A stretch of 64,000 nucleotides of DNA from Haberlea rhodopensis (lineage: Eukaryota > Streptophyta > Magnoliopsida > Lamiales > Gesneriaceae), in the NCBI GenBank assembly GCA_907163345.1, contig CAJQUN010000014.1:1550001-1614000 (forward strand), read 5' to 3'. A program made the translations under genes and the position numbers. Shown here in pieces: positions 32,586 to 46,762 of the stretch. The notes below the pieces were generated by a model, which saw only the letters and a program-made list of their open reading frames with translations, had not been told where the DNA came from and did no database searches. Each line of letters begins with the position of its first letter. Position 1 is the stretch's first letter.

Positions 32586-35229
32586 ATGAATGGTGTTATT
32601 GATCTAGATTTATATGAGTCTGAGTTTGTCGAAGTTGATCCCACTGGAAGATATGGAAGGGTATCATCCTTTTTTTCCCTTAATTTTTTTGCTGTATTTC
32701 CTATCTTTCTGATGATATTTTCTTCTTAATATATGTGTTTATTGCTTGAATTTTAGCTTTATGTTTCTTGTTTTGTTTTCTGATTGCAGTACAATGAAAT
32801 TCTTGGGAGAGGGGCTTCAAAAATAGTGTATGTGTTTAATAAACTACATTGGGTATCACAAAGATCTGACCTTTTCAGTATTGATAATTATGACATTTCA
32901 GTTATTACTTTTGGGTTCAATATTTCTACTTTTTGTTTCAGTTACAGAGCTTTTGATGAGTATGAAGGGATTGAAGTAGCTTGGAACCAGGTGAAGCTCT
33001 ATGATTTTTTACAGAGCCCTGAAGATCTTGAGAGGCTATATTGTGAAATCCATTTGCTCAAGACTTTGAAACACAGTAATATTATGAAATTCTACTCTTC
33101 TTGGGTTGATACTGCCAATAGAAACATCAATTTTGTGACAGAAATGTTCACTTCTGGTACCCTCAGACAGTAAGTTTCCATTTTCTGTGAGCTGGGAATC
33201 TGAAATTGTTATGTTTTGATACAAATTTATGTGGTTTTCGTTAATATGAAACAGGTACAGGCTAAAGCATAAAAGGGTGAATACTAGAGCTATTAAGCAC
33301 TGGTGTAGGCAGATTTTACAAGGGCTTCTTTATCTCCACAGTCATGATCCTCCTGTGATTCATAGAGATCTGAAATGCGACAACATTTTTATCAATGGGA
33401 ATCAAGGTGAAGTCAAGATTGGTGATCTTGGATTAGCTGCAATCCTTCGGAAATCACATGCTGCTCGGTGTGTGGGTATGCTTACTATTTTTCGAAGTTT
33501 CTTGAATTTTTTTCTTATTAGATGTGATTTTTTATATTATATCTTTTATTTTTTTTGGTTTGTTTTGGTTTATAATATCAGGAACACCAGAGTTCATGGC
33601 TCCTGAGGTGTATGAAGAGGAATATAATGAATTAGTGGATATCTATTCATTTGGAATGTGCATTTTGGAAATGGTGACATTTGAGTATCCATATAGTGAA
33701 TGCACTCATCCTGCTCAAATTTATAAGAAAGTTATATCTGTAAGAATCTGGACTAAATTTTTTGTATCCAATCTATAATCCATAAATTTTCTTTTTTTCA
33801 TTTTAACGTTTGTTATATTTCATTTTAGGGGAAAAAACCAGATGCCCTTTTCAAAGTTAAGGATCTTGAGGTACGACGATTTGTTGAGAAGTGTTTAGCC
33901 ACTGTGTCTGACCGGTTATCTGCTTGGGAACTTCTCAACGACCCTTTTCTCCAATTGGATGATTATTTTTATGATTTGAAGGGGTTGAATTATCAGAGGG
34001 ATTACGATGAAATAGGCTCGATTTTAAAGCAACCCCTCTTGAGTGCTCGTCATAGCACGTCCAGTTCTTTAGCCAATGGTTACTCAAACTATATTTGTTA
34101 TGATAACGAAAATGACTTGGATTGCCACTCGGTTGAGTATGAAGCGTATGAGATAGATTTATTCACAAATCATGAAGATGATGATAATCACTTGGATAAT
34201 GTGGACATTAAAATCAAGGGGAGAAGGAGAGAAGATGGGACTATGTTTTTGAAACTCAGAATTGCAGATAAAGAAGGTGCGTATGTTTTAGATTCATTTA
34301 TATGGAAAAAATTCTCGTTGTAATGTGCTGAAATATATAGTTTCACATTGGTATTCGCAGGTCATGTCCGGAATATATACTTTGCTTTTGATATTGAAAC
34401 TGATACAGCTTCAAGTGTCGCTGCTGAAATGGTTTCTGAGTTGGATATTACTGATCAAGATGTAACCAAGATTGCAGAAATGATTGATGCCCAAATTATT
34501 TTATTGGTACCGGATTGGAAAACGCGGGCTGGATTTGAAGAAAATTCTCATAGAAGTAGTAGTAACTACTGTCAAAATTGTGCTTCAGAAGAAGGTGCTT
34601 TAGCTGGCTATTTATCATCCCACAAACCACGAAAGAATCTGCAAGCTCCTCAATGTTCTAAGCATGGATGTGGTGCCATACATGGCCGTTTTGAAGAGAT
34701 CACATACCAAGTTGAAGGGCAGGAGCAATGTGTTACAGATGGTGCTCCAATGTGTTCAAGCCAGTCCGATGGTGAGAAACATACTGATATACCCCATTTA
34801 TCCGATAACCTTGGTGATAAACATGAAACGTCTAAGCAAAATAACAAGGATGAATCACATGTAAGGATCAACAAAGAGAAGGCATCTGATGGGAATGAGA
34901 TTAAGCAGGAGTTAAGGTGGCTTAAGGCCAAGTATCAGATGCAGTTGAGGGAGCTTGGAGACGAGAAAATCGGGGTTGTGGTCAAGCATCCGAGTTTGGA
35001 TTTTCACCCAGACGAATGCAAGAATGTTACACAGGATGAGAAAAGTGACTTTCGGCTTGAATCTTTTGTCTCAATGAAACATGCTACAACCTTTTCATCA
35101 ACAAATTCTGTAAAGAAACATGATTATGAGCCTGCCTACAGTTTATGTAGTCCCGCGCATATGGTTACGGCTAAGAATTTCTATCTCCACAGGGCCAGTT
35201 CTCTTCCCGTTGATGCTACAGATTTCTAA
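32586..35229 (+). CDS. WNK: WNK-family serine/threonine kinase
   Basis: Seven exons join in frame: 32586-32660, 32790-32827, 32942-33169, 33255-33475, 33582-33739, 33829-34276 and 34361-35229. All introns are GT-AG; the total is 2037 bases, 678 residues. WNK ('with no lysine') kinases regulate ion balance, flowering and stress signalling in plants. The defining feature is present: the usual VAIK lysine is Asn (AWNQV, residue 53) and a lysine sits in the glycine loop (GRGASKIVY, Lys36). Other marks are HRDLKCDN (Asp152), IGDLGLA (Asp171) and GTPEFMAPE. A PF2/OSR1-C-like segment follows in exons 6-7 (IYFAFDIETDTASSVAAEM), then a hydrophilic tail. The start MNGVIDLDLYESEFVEVDPT is typical of one plant WNK subgroup; the exact orthologue was not resolved. 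No defect was seen. Confidence 0.93.
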
Positions 35230-35610
35230 AACTTGAGAAGTTTTTTGTCATATTCAACTTAATTTTAAACAAAGAAGAAATCTCTAGTGAAACAACAATA
35301 GTGGAATGGACCAGATTCGATGTCCATTGTCCAGCCTTACGTGTAATATGTTGATGTAGTTCTTGCAGATTATGAATCTCAACTTCAAGTGAAAGTGACT
35401 TCCATTTGAAATGAGTGAATGTACATCACCAACAGAATGATAACAAGAAAAGTAAGAATAGTTTCTTGAATTGACCCTCACTTTCTTCCCACAAAAAGTG
35501 GGAATCTCTTTTTTCTCTTTTTTTTTTCAAATGCGGGGGTTGCCGCCCCACTCTAAAATACTTGATCATACATCAAGGCTTGGTGTCTAGAACCTTTTAC
35601 GATGGAAGCT

Positions 35611-35746
35611 GATTTAATCGAATATTTTTGGAGATCAATCAAAACCTGATATTTGGGGTCATAATACTACTTAAAAAGATTAATCGAATATTTTTGGAGA
35701 ACAATCAAAACCTGATATTTGGGGTCACAGTACGATTTAAAAAGAT
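35611..35746. repeat. 66-bp tandem duplication downstream of the WNK gene
   Basis: The segment taatcgaatatttttggaga with its following 46 bp is repeated once (starts 35615 and 35681) with a few substitutions. The part 'cctgatatttggggt' also occurs near 45893-45905 in the solo LTR, probably by chance or as a short shared word. Confidence 0.85.
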
Positions 35747-38700
35747 TTGAGTTGAGTCATTGTCACAATCCATAGTTTTTAGTAAACCGATAAGTGTCTG
35801 TAGCTACAATTAGTATCAAAGCCAAATTTAAAGATTTCGATTCCAATAATTGTTTGGGAGGAGATTATCGCCCCTGCTTCTTCGAAGTGATTGAAGTATG
35901 TCGTTTGATATACTCTAGGTTTAAAGAAATTTTTTTTGGGCGGAATAAAAAAGGTAAAGAAAATTGAAAGTTATAACTTTACCTCAAATTATATTTTTTT
36001 GACAAAACAGTAAGAGTTCGATCTTATCTTAATCAAGGGTAAAAATTAGAAATTTTTGAATCAAAATAGGTGATTTCATTCACATGATACTCATCTGCCC
36101 TTGGTCGCATAAGTTTGATTGCGAAACATTTGAATTGTAACCAAAATTTTGATGCCTAAAAGTAAACTATAAAATTTAATGCCCCCACTCTACGACAACT
36201 TGCGACCATGTATTAAGAAAAATGTTCATTCAATTCCACTTGCCCTTTGTATGGCACCACACAGGGGCTAATACGTGAATTTTTATAAGAGGGCAAAAAT
36301 ATTAAAATAAAAAATGGATGGGTAAAAAATTTAGGGAGTCAAAATATAATGTATGGGAGGAAATGTAATTTTTGAGTAGTAAACTGCAAATTTTGTTTTT
36401 GGGAGGGTAAAATGTAATTATAAATTAAAAAATTAAGTAATAAAAGATTTATTTTTTTTGGGCAAGTGCCCCTTTTGTCTTGGTGTAAGTTCGCCCCTCG
36501 CACCACAAGTGCAACTATTGATACAAGGACAAGTGCCAAATATTGCCGATGTGTAGTTGATTTTGCCTAATTTGCAGGCAAGATCAAGATGCTTGGCCCT
36601 CCAAGAAAGTTACCTTGAATGTGCTCTTCATATGTTAGTTAGGTCCATCATGATCGAGTTATGTGATAAAGCTACAAGTTTTTTTCCTTGAGGAGATGAG
36701 GGGGTGTGGACTCCACCTACGTATCAACTAAATATGACTGATCTAAAATGGTTGCTATGTTAGTTTATACGCTTTTATTTAAAAGATCGTGTATTTTAAA
36801 TATTGAGTCGATATACAAATAGGGCCTAAACTGTATGCATACATGTATTTTCCAGAGATTTGGTAGGCTAAAAGAATGATCAAAGACTTCAAAGTACTTG
36901 AAGAACTTGATTCTTTAGGGACAAGATAAGGATTTTTTGGATTAAAGTTATGGTCTCAAACTCTCAATTGAAGGATTGCCGATATTAAAAAAAAAGAGTA
37001 ATTTTGTGACTCCTATTTCATTATAGTTTCAATAATATTAGAATAAATGAGATATTAAATATTTTAAGTTTTTTCTTAATAAACATATACTAGTTATTAT
37101 ATTTCTTTGCAATTTATATTATCAAGTATGAAAAAACGGAAACTTCGTAGGCGAGGAAAGATGATTTAAAAAACATGATAATCTATAGCTTGAGTGATGA
37201 GATACAGTCGGATTAATCTAAGTCGGCCTAAAACAGCTATGAAACCAGAACTTTTGTGAGTGACCGTAAGGGTAAACCTGATATACAAAGGTCTCGTTAT
37301 GTATGGGGTCTGAGCCATTTTGGGTCTAATGCAAAGAGGTTGTTTCCTCGATTCTAATTTGTGATCTCCACGTCACATGACAACAACTTTATCATTCTGT
37401 TAAGCTGGTCCTTCAAAATTTAAAAATTAATATATATGTCCTTAATTTTTTTTTTAAAAAAAATCTAAAATACATCCCGAAACCTTCATGCTTTTTTCAA
37501 CGCCCCACCCTAAGTAATATAAGTCCGATGCTTGAGCGGGTGTGGATGTGGATGCGTGAGTGCGTCAATTTTCAAAAATTTGAGTGCGAGTGCACCTTAA
37601 TGCGCCTATTAAAAAAATAAAAAATAAAATATATATATAGATAGATACACACTGGTGAAATGAAGTTAAACGTACATAATATACATCATATTTAACAAAT
37701 TTATATCATTATTGTATTATTTACAAATATATAATATGAACACACACACATATTGATAAAATAAAGTTAAGCATACCTAATACACATCATGTTTGACAAA
37801 CTTACATCATTAATTATCTGTAGTGCAATTCAAATAGCTCTTCTAATTGAGATAATTATTGTTCTCTGAAAAATATATTTTAGAGAGTGAAAAATGAAAA
37901 TGATATGAATTCGAAAAATAAAACCAAATATTACCTATATGTTTCAACATGTTTTGTAATAATATGAATTTATTAAAAATGATTTATATTATTTTCGCAG
38001 AATTATGAATGTCTAACATTTAAGTTCGCGATTTAGTAATACTTAATACACGACTTAATAAAACTTAGTTCTAAAGCGGCGTATGCGTACTAAATGCGCC
38101 AGATCACGGTCAGTGCACGACTTAGTAAAACTTAGTGCGCGACTTAGTAAAACTTAGTGCGTCTTAAAGCGCCGTACAAGCACTCAATGCGTCAGCGCGA
38201 GACCGGAGCGTCAGTACGTGAAGGAGGTAGAAAGATTATGTGACTTAGGCCCCACCTCCATCGATAGCGTGAGGTATGAATAATTTATGTTGTCCACATC
38301 TGATCTATAGTTTTTCAACGTTTAAAGTTCGTTGCATGCTTAACCAGTTTATGATGAGTCGTCAATCAATTTAAGTCTAATTACCAAAGTAAATGCCAAA
38401 GAAAAAACATTAATATTAAGTACTTTATAATGACAATCACTTATGTGATGATGATCTTATAACAATAACGATTTATTGCGCTTTGCATGTATACCCAAAC
38501 ACTTATTTTTTTAGTAAACGCAATTTGGCCCCTCAATTTCTTGCATTCGACATAAGCCCCGGAAATATTTTGTTTTTGGCAGGTATATGCCGGGCGAATC
38601 TAATATTTTTATTGAGGGGGAATGACATGAAAAATGTGGGCAAAAAATAGTTTAAGAGAACACAATATAATATGACATATTTATTAAAATTATGTTTTTT

Positions 38701-39087
38701 TTAATATAACAATAAAAATAATATGTTTTTGAGGGGCAGATACCCCTCAAATACATGTAAATTCGCGCCCGGTATATATGCATCATTTTATTTAAAATGT
38801 AAATTTGGTTTTTGTTAAAGTCAAGGAAAAAGACTTTAATGCAATTATACAACTTTTCAATTCATTGATAATTTTCCTACTTGTATGTATTATAATGCTT
38901 TTTATAAAAACAAATTTACTTTCACCTAAATCTATTAGTATAAAATCTCATTTCCTTTTACTTTTTTTTTATGGAAAAGAAATTTATGGCGAATGGTGTA
39001 ATTGTAATTTAATAAAATTCATATATTCTAAAAACTAAATGCTTGAGAGTTTGTGCGTAGATATAAAAAAATATAATATTTAGGTAC
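35747..39087. other. Intergenic region, no genes recognised
   Basis: AT-rich sequence with no supported reading frame. A repeat with 'gggcaagtgccccttttgtcttggtgtaag'-like words at 36290-36510 has relatives at 38575-38775 and 48040-48255; these look like remnants of one dispersed family. A 22-bp word (cgacttagtaaaacttagtgcg) is repeated in tandem near 38115-38160. Confidence 0.5.
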
Positions 39088-39495
39088 GTTTGGTTTGCAG
39101 GATGTGATAAATAATGTAATGATTAAAATTATGAGATAATAATAAATAATATAATGTGATAAGTTATATGGTGTTTGGAGGATAAGATAGTTGATTAATT
39201 TTATTTTTCGGTAAAATGACTAAAATACCCTCGAAAATTTGAATTTTAGATTTGGCGGGAATTTCAAATTTCGGAAAGAATTTCTAATTTTTAGGATTAA
39301 GTTAAAGAAAATAAGTTGAAATTTTTTTGCATGAATTTCAAATTTTAAAATAGTAAAAAAAAAACGCGGGAAAGAGAATATATGTCATTTTGCTATAAAA
39401 TGAGATAAGTATGATGTGATAACTTTTTTTAATCATACAAACACGAGACTAAAAAATAAACCTAAGATTATTAATCATAATCCCTCAATCCAAAC
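39088..39495. mobile_element. MITE with GTTTGG termini
   Basis: The left end GTTTGGTTTGCAGGAT and the right end ATCCCTCAATCCAAAC are imperfect inverted repeats. A related, end-truncated copy lies at about 51712-51953. No coding content and no clear target duplication, so the superfamily is open. Confidence 0.6.
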
Positions 39496-40248
39496 ATGAC
39501 ATCAGGAAATATATATCACATATAACAAATTGATGGGATGAGAATAAAGGGACTTTTGACATTGCTAGAGCAATTTTTATAAATTTCAATTTAATCTTTT
39601 GGTCAAGTTTTTAAAAGTTGTCTTTTTAAATTCATACAATACTCTTATTTCTTAATTAATTAACTACCGTCTTTAAATAAGTAAATCATATTCTACTCAT
39701 AGTTTAAAAGACGGGAATGGATTGGTGGTCGAACTGAAAAACTTGTGAAATACTTGGGCTGCACAAAAACCTAAAATTGTAATTGAACTAAAAAGTAAAA
39801 TAGTTATAGTTATATTTCTAATATATAATAAAATAATAATTCTTACCATATTAAATTATTTGTTAATATTACAATTTATACAAAAAATTGTAGTAAGAAA
39901 TAGCACAACGAGTTTTTAACAACTGGGTTATTGGCTCCAACAAAAAAACCCAATGGCTTATTTGGGGTTTTTATGAGTTAACTAACAACTGACTAACTAA
40001 AATATTGGGATCAATTTTTAATACGATTCAACCACCGAATACGCTTTTTAAAACTATGATTATAATATTGATTTATTGTATTTAAAGATTCTGCCGAGGA
40101 TCTGTTGAGAGCTTGTCTCGGTAGGGAACTGTACGATTCAATCACTTTTTTTCTTGAAGAAAAATAAATATTATAATTTTGTAGTATAACTATTAAATAA
40201 TTAAATTTAATTAGTTTGTTTATCTCATGATTCAAATCGGTTCAAAAT

Positions 40249-40833
40249 TAGGAATGGGAACGGGTCGAGTATGGGACGGGTTTGGCTAATCTCACGACCC
40301 GCCTCGCTACACATAAAACCCGGACCCGCCCCTCCCCGCCTAGACCCGCGAACCCGGCGGTTTTACCCACCCCGCCCTGGTTCCAGTTTTTTTTTTATTT
40401 TTTATTTTTTAAAAAAAAAAAATTTAGCTAGAAATCAATTTTGAAACACAAAAGTTGAGTTTTGTGATTAAATTTCATGTTTTCTCTAGTGAATATTTAT
40501 AATAAACATTGTAAAACTATCTTAAACTACTAAATATTTATTAATTTGCTCTTATTTCCTTCAAAATGTCCAACTTCTTTAACATGAACACATGAATTTT
40601 GATACAAAATTAAATAATGACACTTTATTGTTCAATCAAAGAAGTAAATTGTATAATCAATATCATATTTTTTTTAAAAAAAATTAAAAATGTATAGAGG
40701 GGCGGGTTCGGCCAATCCCAGGATCCGGCCGAACCCGCCCCGCTTCCAAACCCGGTTGAAGCGGGTCCAGACCCGCCCCGGCGGGGCGGGTTCAATGCGG
40801 TCCGGGTTTGAACTCGTCCCATTGCCATCCCTA
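40249..40833. mobile_element. hAT-type MITE with 8-bp target duplication
   Basis: The element starts TAGGAATGGGAACGGG and ends CCCATTGCCATCCCTA. Perfect 8-bp copies of ttcaaaat flank it (40241-40248 and 40834-40841). Both subterminal regions are GC-rich and inverted relative to each other (cgggtttggc / cccgccccg). An 8-bp duplication with short termini fits non-autonomous hAT elements. Confidence 0.8.
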
Positions 40834-41470
40834 TTCAAAATCATAAACAAAATAGAAATAAAAAATCGTCAGGAATCGGAACTAAAATCACTTTTCTATT
40901 TCATTTTTACCTTCATCCATCGATTTTAAATTTATGGTTAGACCTAATTAGGAGTGTAGGATTCCACCTCCATAAAGTGGATTTGGTATTGGTAATTGAC
41001 GAATATAAATTTCAAAACCTTTTGTAGATGTTATAGCCTTCAAGATTTGAATCTCTATTCCGTGTAAATGATTACGATTACAATAACGGAATTAGGATCA
41101 TGAAATCAAAATTGAGTATGAACAGAACTAAAGCGTAAGATTTAACATGGTTCGATTCAATTGAATCTACTCCATGGATGCAGCCACCGCATAACAAGAA
41201 TCCACTATGAATAATGAGAGTGTTTGATACAATGAGTTTTCTGATATAATCATCCTCTACTTGCACTACATACATCGCTATGTATAACTAGCGTTCATAT
41301 GGAAGTTACAACTGCTACTAACTGCTCCTGTAAGTTGTTACCAACTCTCTTTCCTTCGTAGTGTCTATCTTTATCCAGAAACAAGGACCAACTCTAATAA
41401 ATCTCCACCTTGGTTCTATCTTCTGCCTTGATTGCAGCCTTCCCTAGGTGGCTGCATCACACCCTTTTGC

Positions 41471-44188
41471 TTATATGCTTCTTATGTTAACCATATTCAA
41501 ACAATGTTTGAATTTAGTCATTGGAAGGCTCTTAATCAAAATATCAGATGGATTATCTTCTGTACCTACCTTTTCGACTTTAATTTCACCTTCTGCAATT
41601 ACATCATTAATGAAACGAAGCCTAACATCAATATGTTTTGACATTTCATAATACGTTGGGTTTTTCATGAGATGCATTGTGCTTTGATTATCGCAAAAGA
41701 TCACCATATCTTTCTGTGCTATTCCCACTTCATTTGCAAATCCATGAAGCCACAAGCCCTCTTTTACAGCCTCGGTTGCTGAGATATATTCAGCTTCCGT
41801 AGTCGATAAATCTAGCACCTTTTGAAGACTAGCTTTCCAACTTATTGCTCCACCATAAGCTGTAAATACCCTACATAGTCTGAGTCAACATATCCTTCCA
41901 TAATGTTTGTTGAAGTCCCTTTTATTCCATATTGTATACCTTTGTTCCATTCAAGTACCTTAAGATCCACTTATGTGCATGACAATGCTCTCTGCCAGGG
42001 TTACTCATAAACGACTCACTATGCTTATTGCATAGGCTAAATCAGGCATAGTGCAAACCATTTAGTACATTATGCTACGGTGTTACCCACTACATTCGTG
42101 TAAGGAACCTGTAACATGTATTCCCTATCTTCATCACTTGAAGGTGACTGTGATGGTGAAAGCTTAAAATGTTGGGCAATAAGGGTGTCACGGGTTTGGC
42201 ATCCCTCATTCTAAACTTTTCAAGTATCTTAGTGATATATGACTCTTGTGACATACACATCTTCTTGTTCTTCCTGTCACGTAAATTATCAATCCCTAAG
42301 ATCTTTCTGGCAAGTCTCATCTCTTTCATTTCGAACTCAGTACTCAACTTCTTCTTCAATCTATTGATCTCAGGCATGTCCTTGCTAGCCAACAACATGC
42401 CATCTACGTATAGCATTAGATTGTTGTTGTGCTTGTTTTAACATATACACAGCTGTCATATTTGGACCTTATATAGCCTATGCTTTCCATAAAATGATCA
42501 AACCTAAGGTAATATTGCCTTGGTGATTGTTTTACGCCATAAAGAGATTTCCTTAGAAGGCATACTTGATTTGGTTCTCCTAGTATAAAACAATCTGGAT
42601 TCTTCGAGTTCTCATTGAAGAAAGACATTCTTGACATCTAATTGATCTAGCTCCATGTCATGCTCGGTTACCATGGCTAGCAGTGTTCTTATAAAAATTT
42701 GTTTGACTACAGGGGAAACTATTTCACTAAAATTCACTCCCTCCTTTTGTGTGAATCCCTTTTTTCCTTTTATAAATCCATTTACACCCGTAGTTTCTGA
42801 TTTTCTGGTTTATTCACTGAAGACCCAAGTCTTATTCTTTTCTAGGCATGCCATCTCTTCTTCCATGGTTCTAATCCATTTAGACTTATCTTTGTAAGTA
42901 ATAGCCTGTTGAAAATCTATAGGCTTCACCTCATCCAGTTCACAAGCAACTAGAAAAGCTAAGCAATTAAATTTGCAAAACCAAGTCTATAAGGAGCCTT
43001 ATTGTTCCCTTTTTCCTATCTCTTACTAGCTGGTAGTCTGTATTATCGGGATGACCAGTTTGTGCATTTGTTTGTGTGGTCTCTTCATCTATATCTTCCT
43101 GGTCTAAGTCAGTGTTAGAATCTATATTTACCTGCAAGTTATCATCATGCATATTCATAGGTCGCCGTGGTGTTATTGAGGGTGTCTTAAGGGGCATTTC
43201 CATTTCATTAAACAGTACATCCCTACTTATGATGCACCTTTTCTTCCTTGGTTCAATGCATCAAACTTGTATCCCTTGATTCCCTATGGATATCCAACAA
43301 AGATACACCTTTTAGCTCTTGGTTGTAGATTGTCTTGCTTAGTATGAGCATACGTTGTGCAGCAAACACAATTAAGTTTGAGTAGTCCCAAGGTTGGCCA
43401 CTTCAGATTTCTTGAGGTGTTTTGAAGTCCAGTGTTGATGAAGGGCACTTGTTGATAGGGTAACATGCAGTTTGAGCTGCTCCAGTCCAGTGTCCAGAGT
43501 GTGCAAGCATGCTCCTTACTCTCTCAAGGGTTGTTCGATTGACCTTTTCACGAGTCCATTTTGTTGAGGTGTACCCGCCAAAGTAAGGTTCCTAGCAATC
43601 CCTTGTGTTTTGCAGAAATGGTTGAATTCATTTGAGCAGTACTCCAGTCCGTCATCAGTGCGAAGTTTCTTAATTTTTCTGCCACGTGGTTTTTTACCAT
43701 AAGTTTCCAGGTTTGAAAGCCTAAAATGCCATGTCCTTGCTCTTCAAGGGAGTGATCCATAACTTCCTCGAATAATCATCTATTATATCCTCCCTTAGAT
43801 GGCCCCCATAAATCCGAATGGATGTAGTCCAGGTGCCCTTTAGACTTATGAGTGATAGCCTTGAATTTTTCACCCTACAACTTTTTCCTAGATGTCATGC
43901 TTTCCATAACTCTAGTCCACCCATCTCATCTCCGCACAACAATTTTTTGCTTGCTAAGTTCCTATAAGCCACGTTCGATTATATGGCCGAGTCTTTGATG
44001 GTTCTATCCAAATCAACAGGTGTGGCATGAAGGCTGCCAAGTACAGTTTTAAATTCAAGTATGTAAAGTCCATTGTGCTTTACCCCTTTAATCATTGTCA
44101 AGGAGCCTTTGGATATCCTCATTGTGCCATTTTCAATTCTCATAGTGAATCCATTTTCATCGAATGTCCCAATTGACAATAAGTCCAT
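41471..44188 (-). pseudogene. Copia pol remnants: pre-integrase, integrase, RT, RNase H
   Basis: Fragments in several frames. Pre-integrase is at 44188-43979 (LLSIGTFDENGF, HNGLYILEF). Integrase pieces lie at 43760-43284 (LEEQGHGILGFQ region; KRCIFVGYP at its end). RT is at 42637-42090 (CLLRKSLYGVKQSPRQ, MLYVDGMLLAS). RNase H is at 41818-41471 (DLSTTEAEYISATEAV, FCDNQSTMHLMKNP, HIDVRLRFIND). The catalytic YVDD of RT reads YVDG, which would abolish activity even without the stops and frameshifts. Confidence 0.85.
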
Positions 44189-44573
44189 CTTTAGATCAAG
44201 AACGTATCTTATGAGGTGATCAATCTTTGAGAGCCATCAGATAGCCTTAGTTTTACACTACTAGTTCACATTACTTTGAAACTTCTACTGTTTCCCAAAA
44301 GTACACATCCCAAATCCACCTCCGTTAATTCCTGGAACCATTCTTTTTTGGACACATATGAAAGGAACAACCCGAGTCTAGAATCCAGCCTTCTGATGGA
44401 GCAACCAGTAAAATGTCTGCGGAATCATAGCCATCACCGGCCATCGCTGCATCTCCAATTTCTTTTCCCTTTCTTGATGCCTCTTTCTCCTTTTAGGACA
44501 ATCCCTTTTAAGATGGCATTCCTTGTGGCAAAACACTTCATTTTTCTCTAGATTTTGAGCGAGATCTATTTCT

Positions 44574-46762
44574 TTAGTTTCTTGAGTCCCTCTTCACGGA
44601 TCTACCGCTTGTCATTAATCCCTCTCCATTTTCTTCATTTGTAACATGCTTCCGTTGTAATTCCTTAGCATTCAATGATGATTTAACCTTTACTATAGTA
44701 AGAATTTGTTTCCCATAGAGCATTGTGTCCACAAAGTGCTTGTATACCTTGGGAAGTGAACTCAAAAATAGAATGGCTTGTCTTCTTCCTCGACTTTTAT
44801 ATCAATGTTCTTGAGATCCATAATTATCTTCTTAAAGTCATCCATATGCCTCCTAAGGTCTTTCCCTTCATCCATATGGATCGTGTAAAGAGATTCCTTG
44901 AGATATAATGTGTTGGCCAGTGTTTCTTGAGATAAAGACTCTCAAGTTTCTGCCACAGAGCCAACGCAGTCTGGTGTGCGCTTATTGTATACGCCCAAAT
45001 TAACACTTCTAAATTAATAACAATATAAGAATGTAATAGCGTGAGTAGGGATCGAACCAAGGAGTAAGGATGTATTCTGTGTTACCTTGTGCAAAACAAA
45101 GTAAAAAGGGGTTTTGAAAGTAGTTTGATTACCTTTAAAATCTAGAAACTATGAATTAAACTACTATGCAAGAATTAAAATAAGATTAGTTAATTTATAA
45201 GAGAAATGTGATTCTTGATTTTCGGTCGACTTTACAATTGAGGTTTATTATCTTAATCATCAGTTCTCACAAAGAATTCAATTTGCATATGCCATCTTGG
45301 AGATTTAATTCACATCTCACCTTATCGTAGTTAGGTAGCCTACTCGTTCTATTCTAACACTTATCAATCAATTAATCAAAATACACGCGATTCAAAGATG
45401 ATAGTTGTACAAACTAGTGAGAAAGACGAAGCTAGACAATATGATCCACGCGTCTATATTTAATTTAGTTGAATGTTTTTCCTAAGAATTTAACAATCTC
45501 ACAAGGGCAAAATTATTAATCTTAGTTGCTTCATTGACCAAACATTAGATTGTATGCAAAACTACTAGGTGATCAATTCAATAATTAAACATAACAATCT
45601 GACCAACAGAGTATAAAAAAAATCAATACTCATTCAAAATTGATATAAAAAAAAGAACATGAATTTCATAAGAATAAATCTCAGTTGTATTGTCTTCTTA
45701 AACCAAGAATCAAAAGGTATTTAGCAACTCATACTAAAAGCAAAACAATATAAATTTATCGTAGAAAGTATAAAAACAAACTAGACAAACTATGTAGATC
45801 GTCACTTGTCGAGGTTGTCACGTCCGCCTTCGCTTCAATCTTCTTAGTCGCTTTCAAAATTGTGTTGAAATATTAAATCTAAGTCTAAAATCTGATATTT
45901 GGGGTATGAAAAAGGTGTATGTAAGGTCTGATTTTCGTGGGCTATAGATATGAGGATGAGAGGTGGGTTAGAATCCTTGTTGAAAGGAAAAAAAAATCAA
46001 GTTTTCAAAATTTTCACGATTCTTCGCGGATCGATCTTCACTTTCTGGCGATCTTCACTTCACTTTATTTTTTTCGAGCTTCGTACGCCATCGTTCGATC
46101 TTCACATTCTGGTGATCGATCTTTGCTTCAGGATTTTTGTTGCTTCAAGCTTCGCACAACGGCGCCTATAGTATTTTGGTCATAACTTTCTCATACTGTC
46201 CACACGAAGCTAACAAAAAGTTCTACAACTTTGTTGTTGACCACGTTGTAAAATATGGATTGAACATGAACAAATTCAAGGAGAAAGAAGTGACATGTGT
46301 CTTAGATTCCGGCTTTCCTCTTCTTCAACTTTCTTTCTTCTTCCATTGTTTTAGCTCTATTTTTCCACCTTTTCCTACATAGGACCAAATGTAATAACCA
46401 TAAACATCAAGTTAACCATTAAATGGCGCCTAATCATTGACAATGTAGGGCATAAAACATGTCTATTTGTAGACCCATCACTGTCTCTTCCTCTGCAACT
46501 TCACGTTGGACTTCATCTCCCAGACTCAACAGAATAGCACTTGAGCCTTTGAATTAAGATTCAATGCTTTCTTCGAATCCGTGGTTGTCTCGAGGTAATC
46601 TTTGTGTATCGCCTCAACCAACCCATGATGTACCAGAATGGCTTTCATCTTGATCATCCAGAGACTGAAGTCATTTATCCCTGAAAACTTGTCATTGTCG
46701 AATTTTTTTGTTGCCATTGATGAGGAACCTGGCTTTGTTATCATAGATGTTATAGCCTTCAA
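44574..46762 (-). pseudogene. Copia gag, split by a solo LTR
   Basis: The N-terminal part is at 46762-46526 (KFSGINDFSLWMIKMKAIL), then a shifted frame up to 46486. After the 1.5-kb LTR the protein continues at 44966 with ALALWQKLESLYLKK and further at 44765-44574. Reading across the duplicated gacag/gactg gives uninterrupted gag, so the insertion point is exact. Frame changes on both sides show it was already or has since become defective. Confidence 0.8.
44972..46480 (-). repeat. Solo Athila-like LTR inserted in copia gag
   Basis: The 1509-bp block starts (minus strand) TGATGGGTCTAC and ends GCGCACACCA. Its last 100 bp match the end of the LTR at 14731-16040 (ttaatttgggcgta). It is flanked by cagtc (44967-44971) and ctgtc (46481-46485), a 5-bp duplication with one change. 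No internal element sequence remains, so it arose by LTR-LTR recombination. Between 46027 and 46125 it carries diverged GATCGATC words where the other LTR has its palindrome cluster. Confidence 0.88.
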
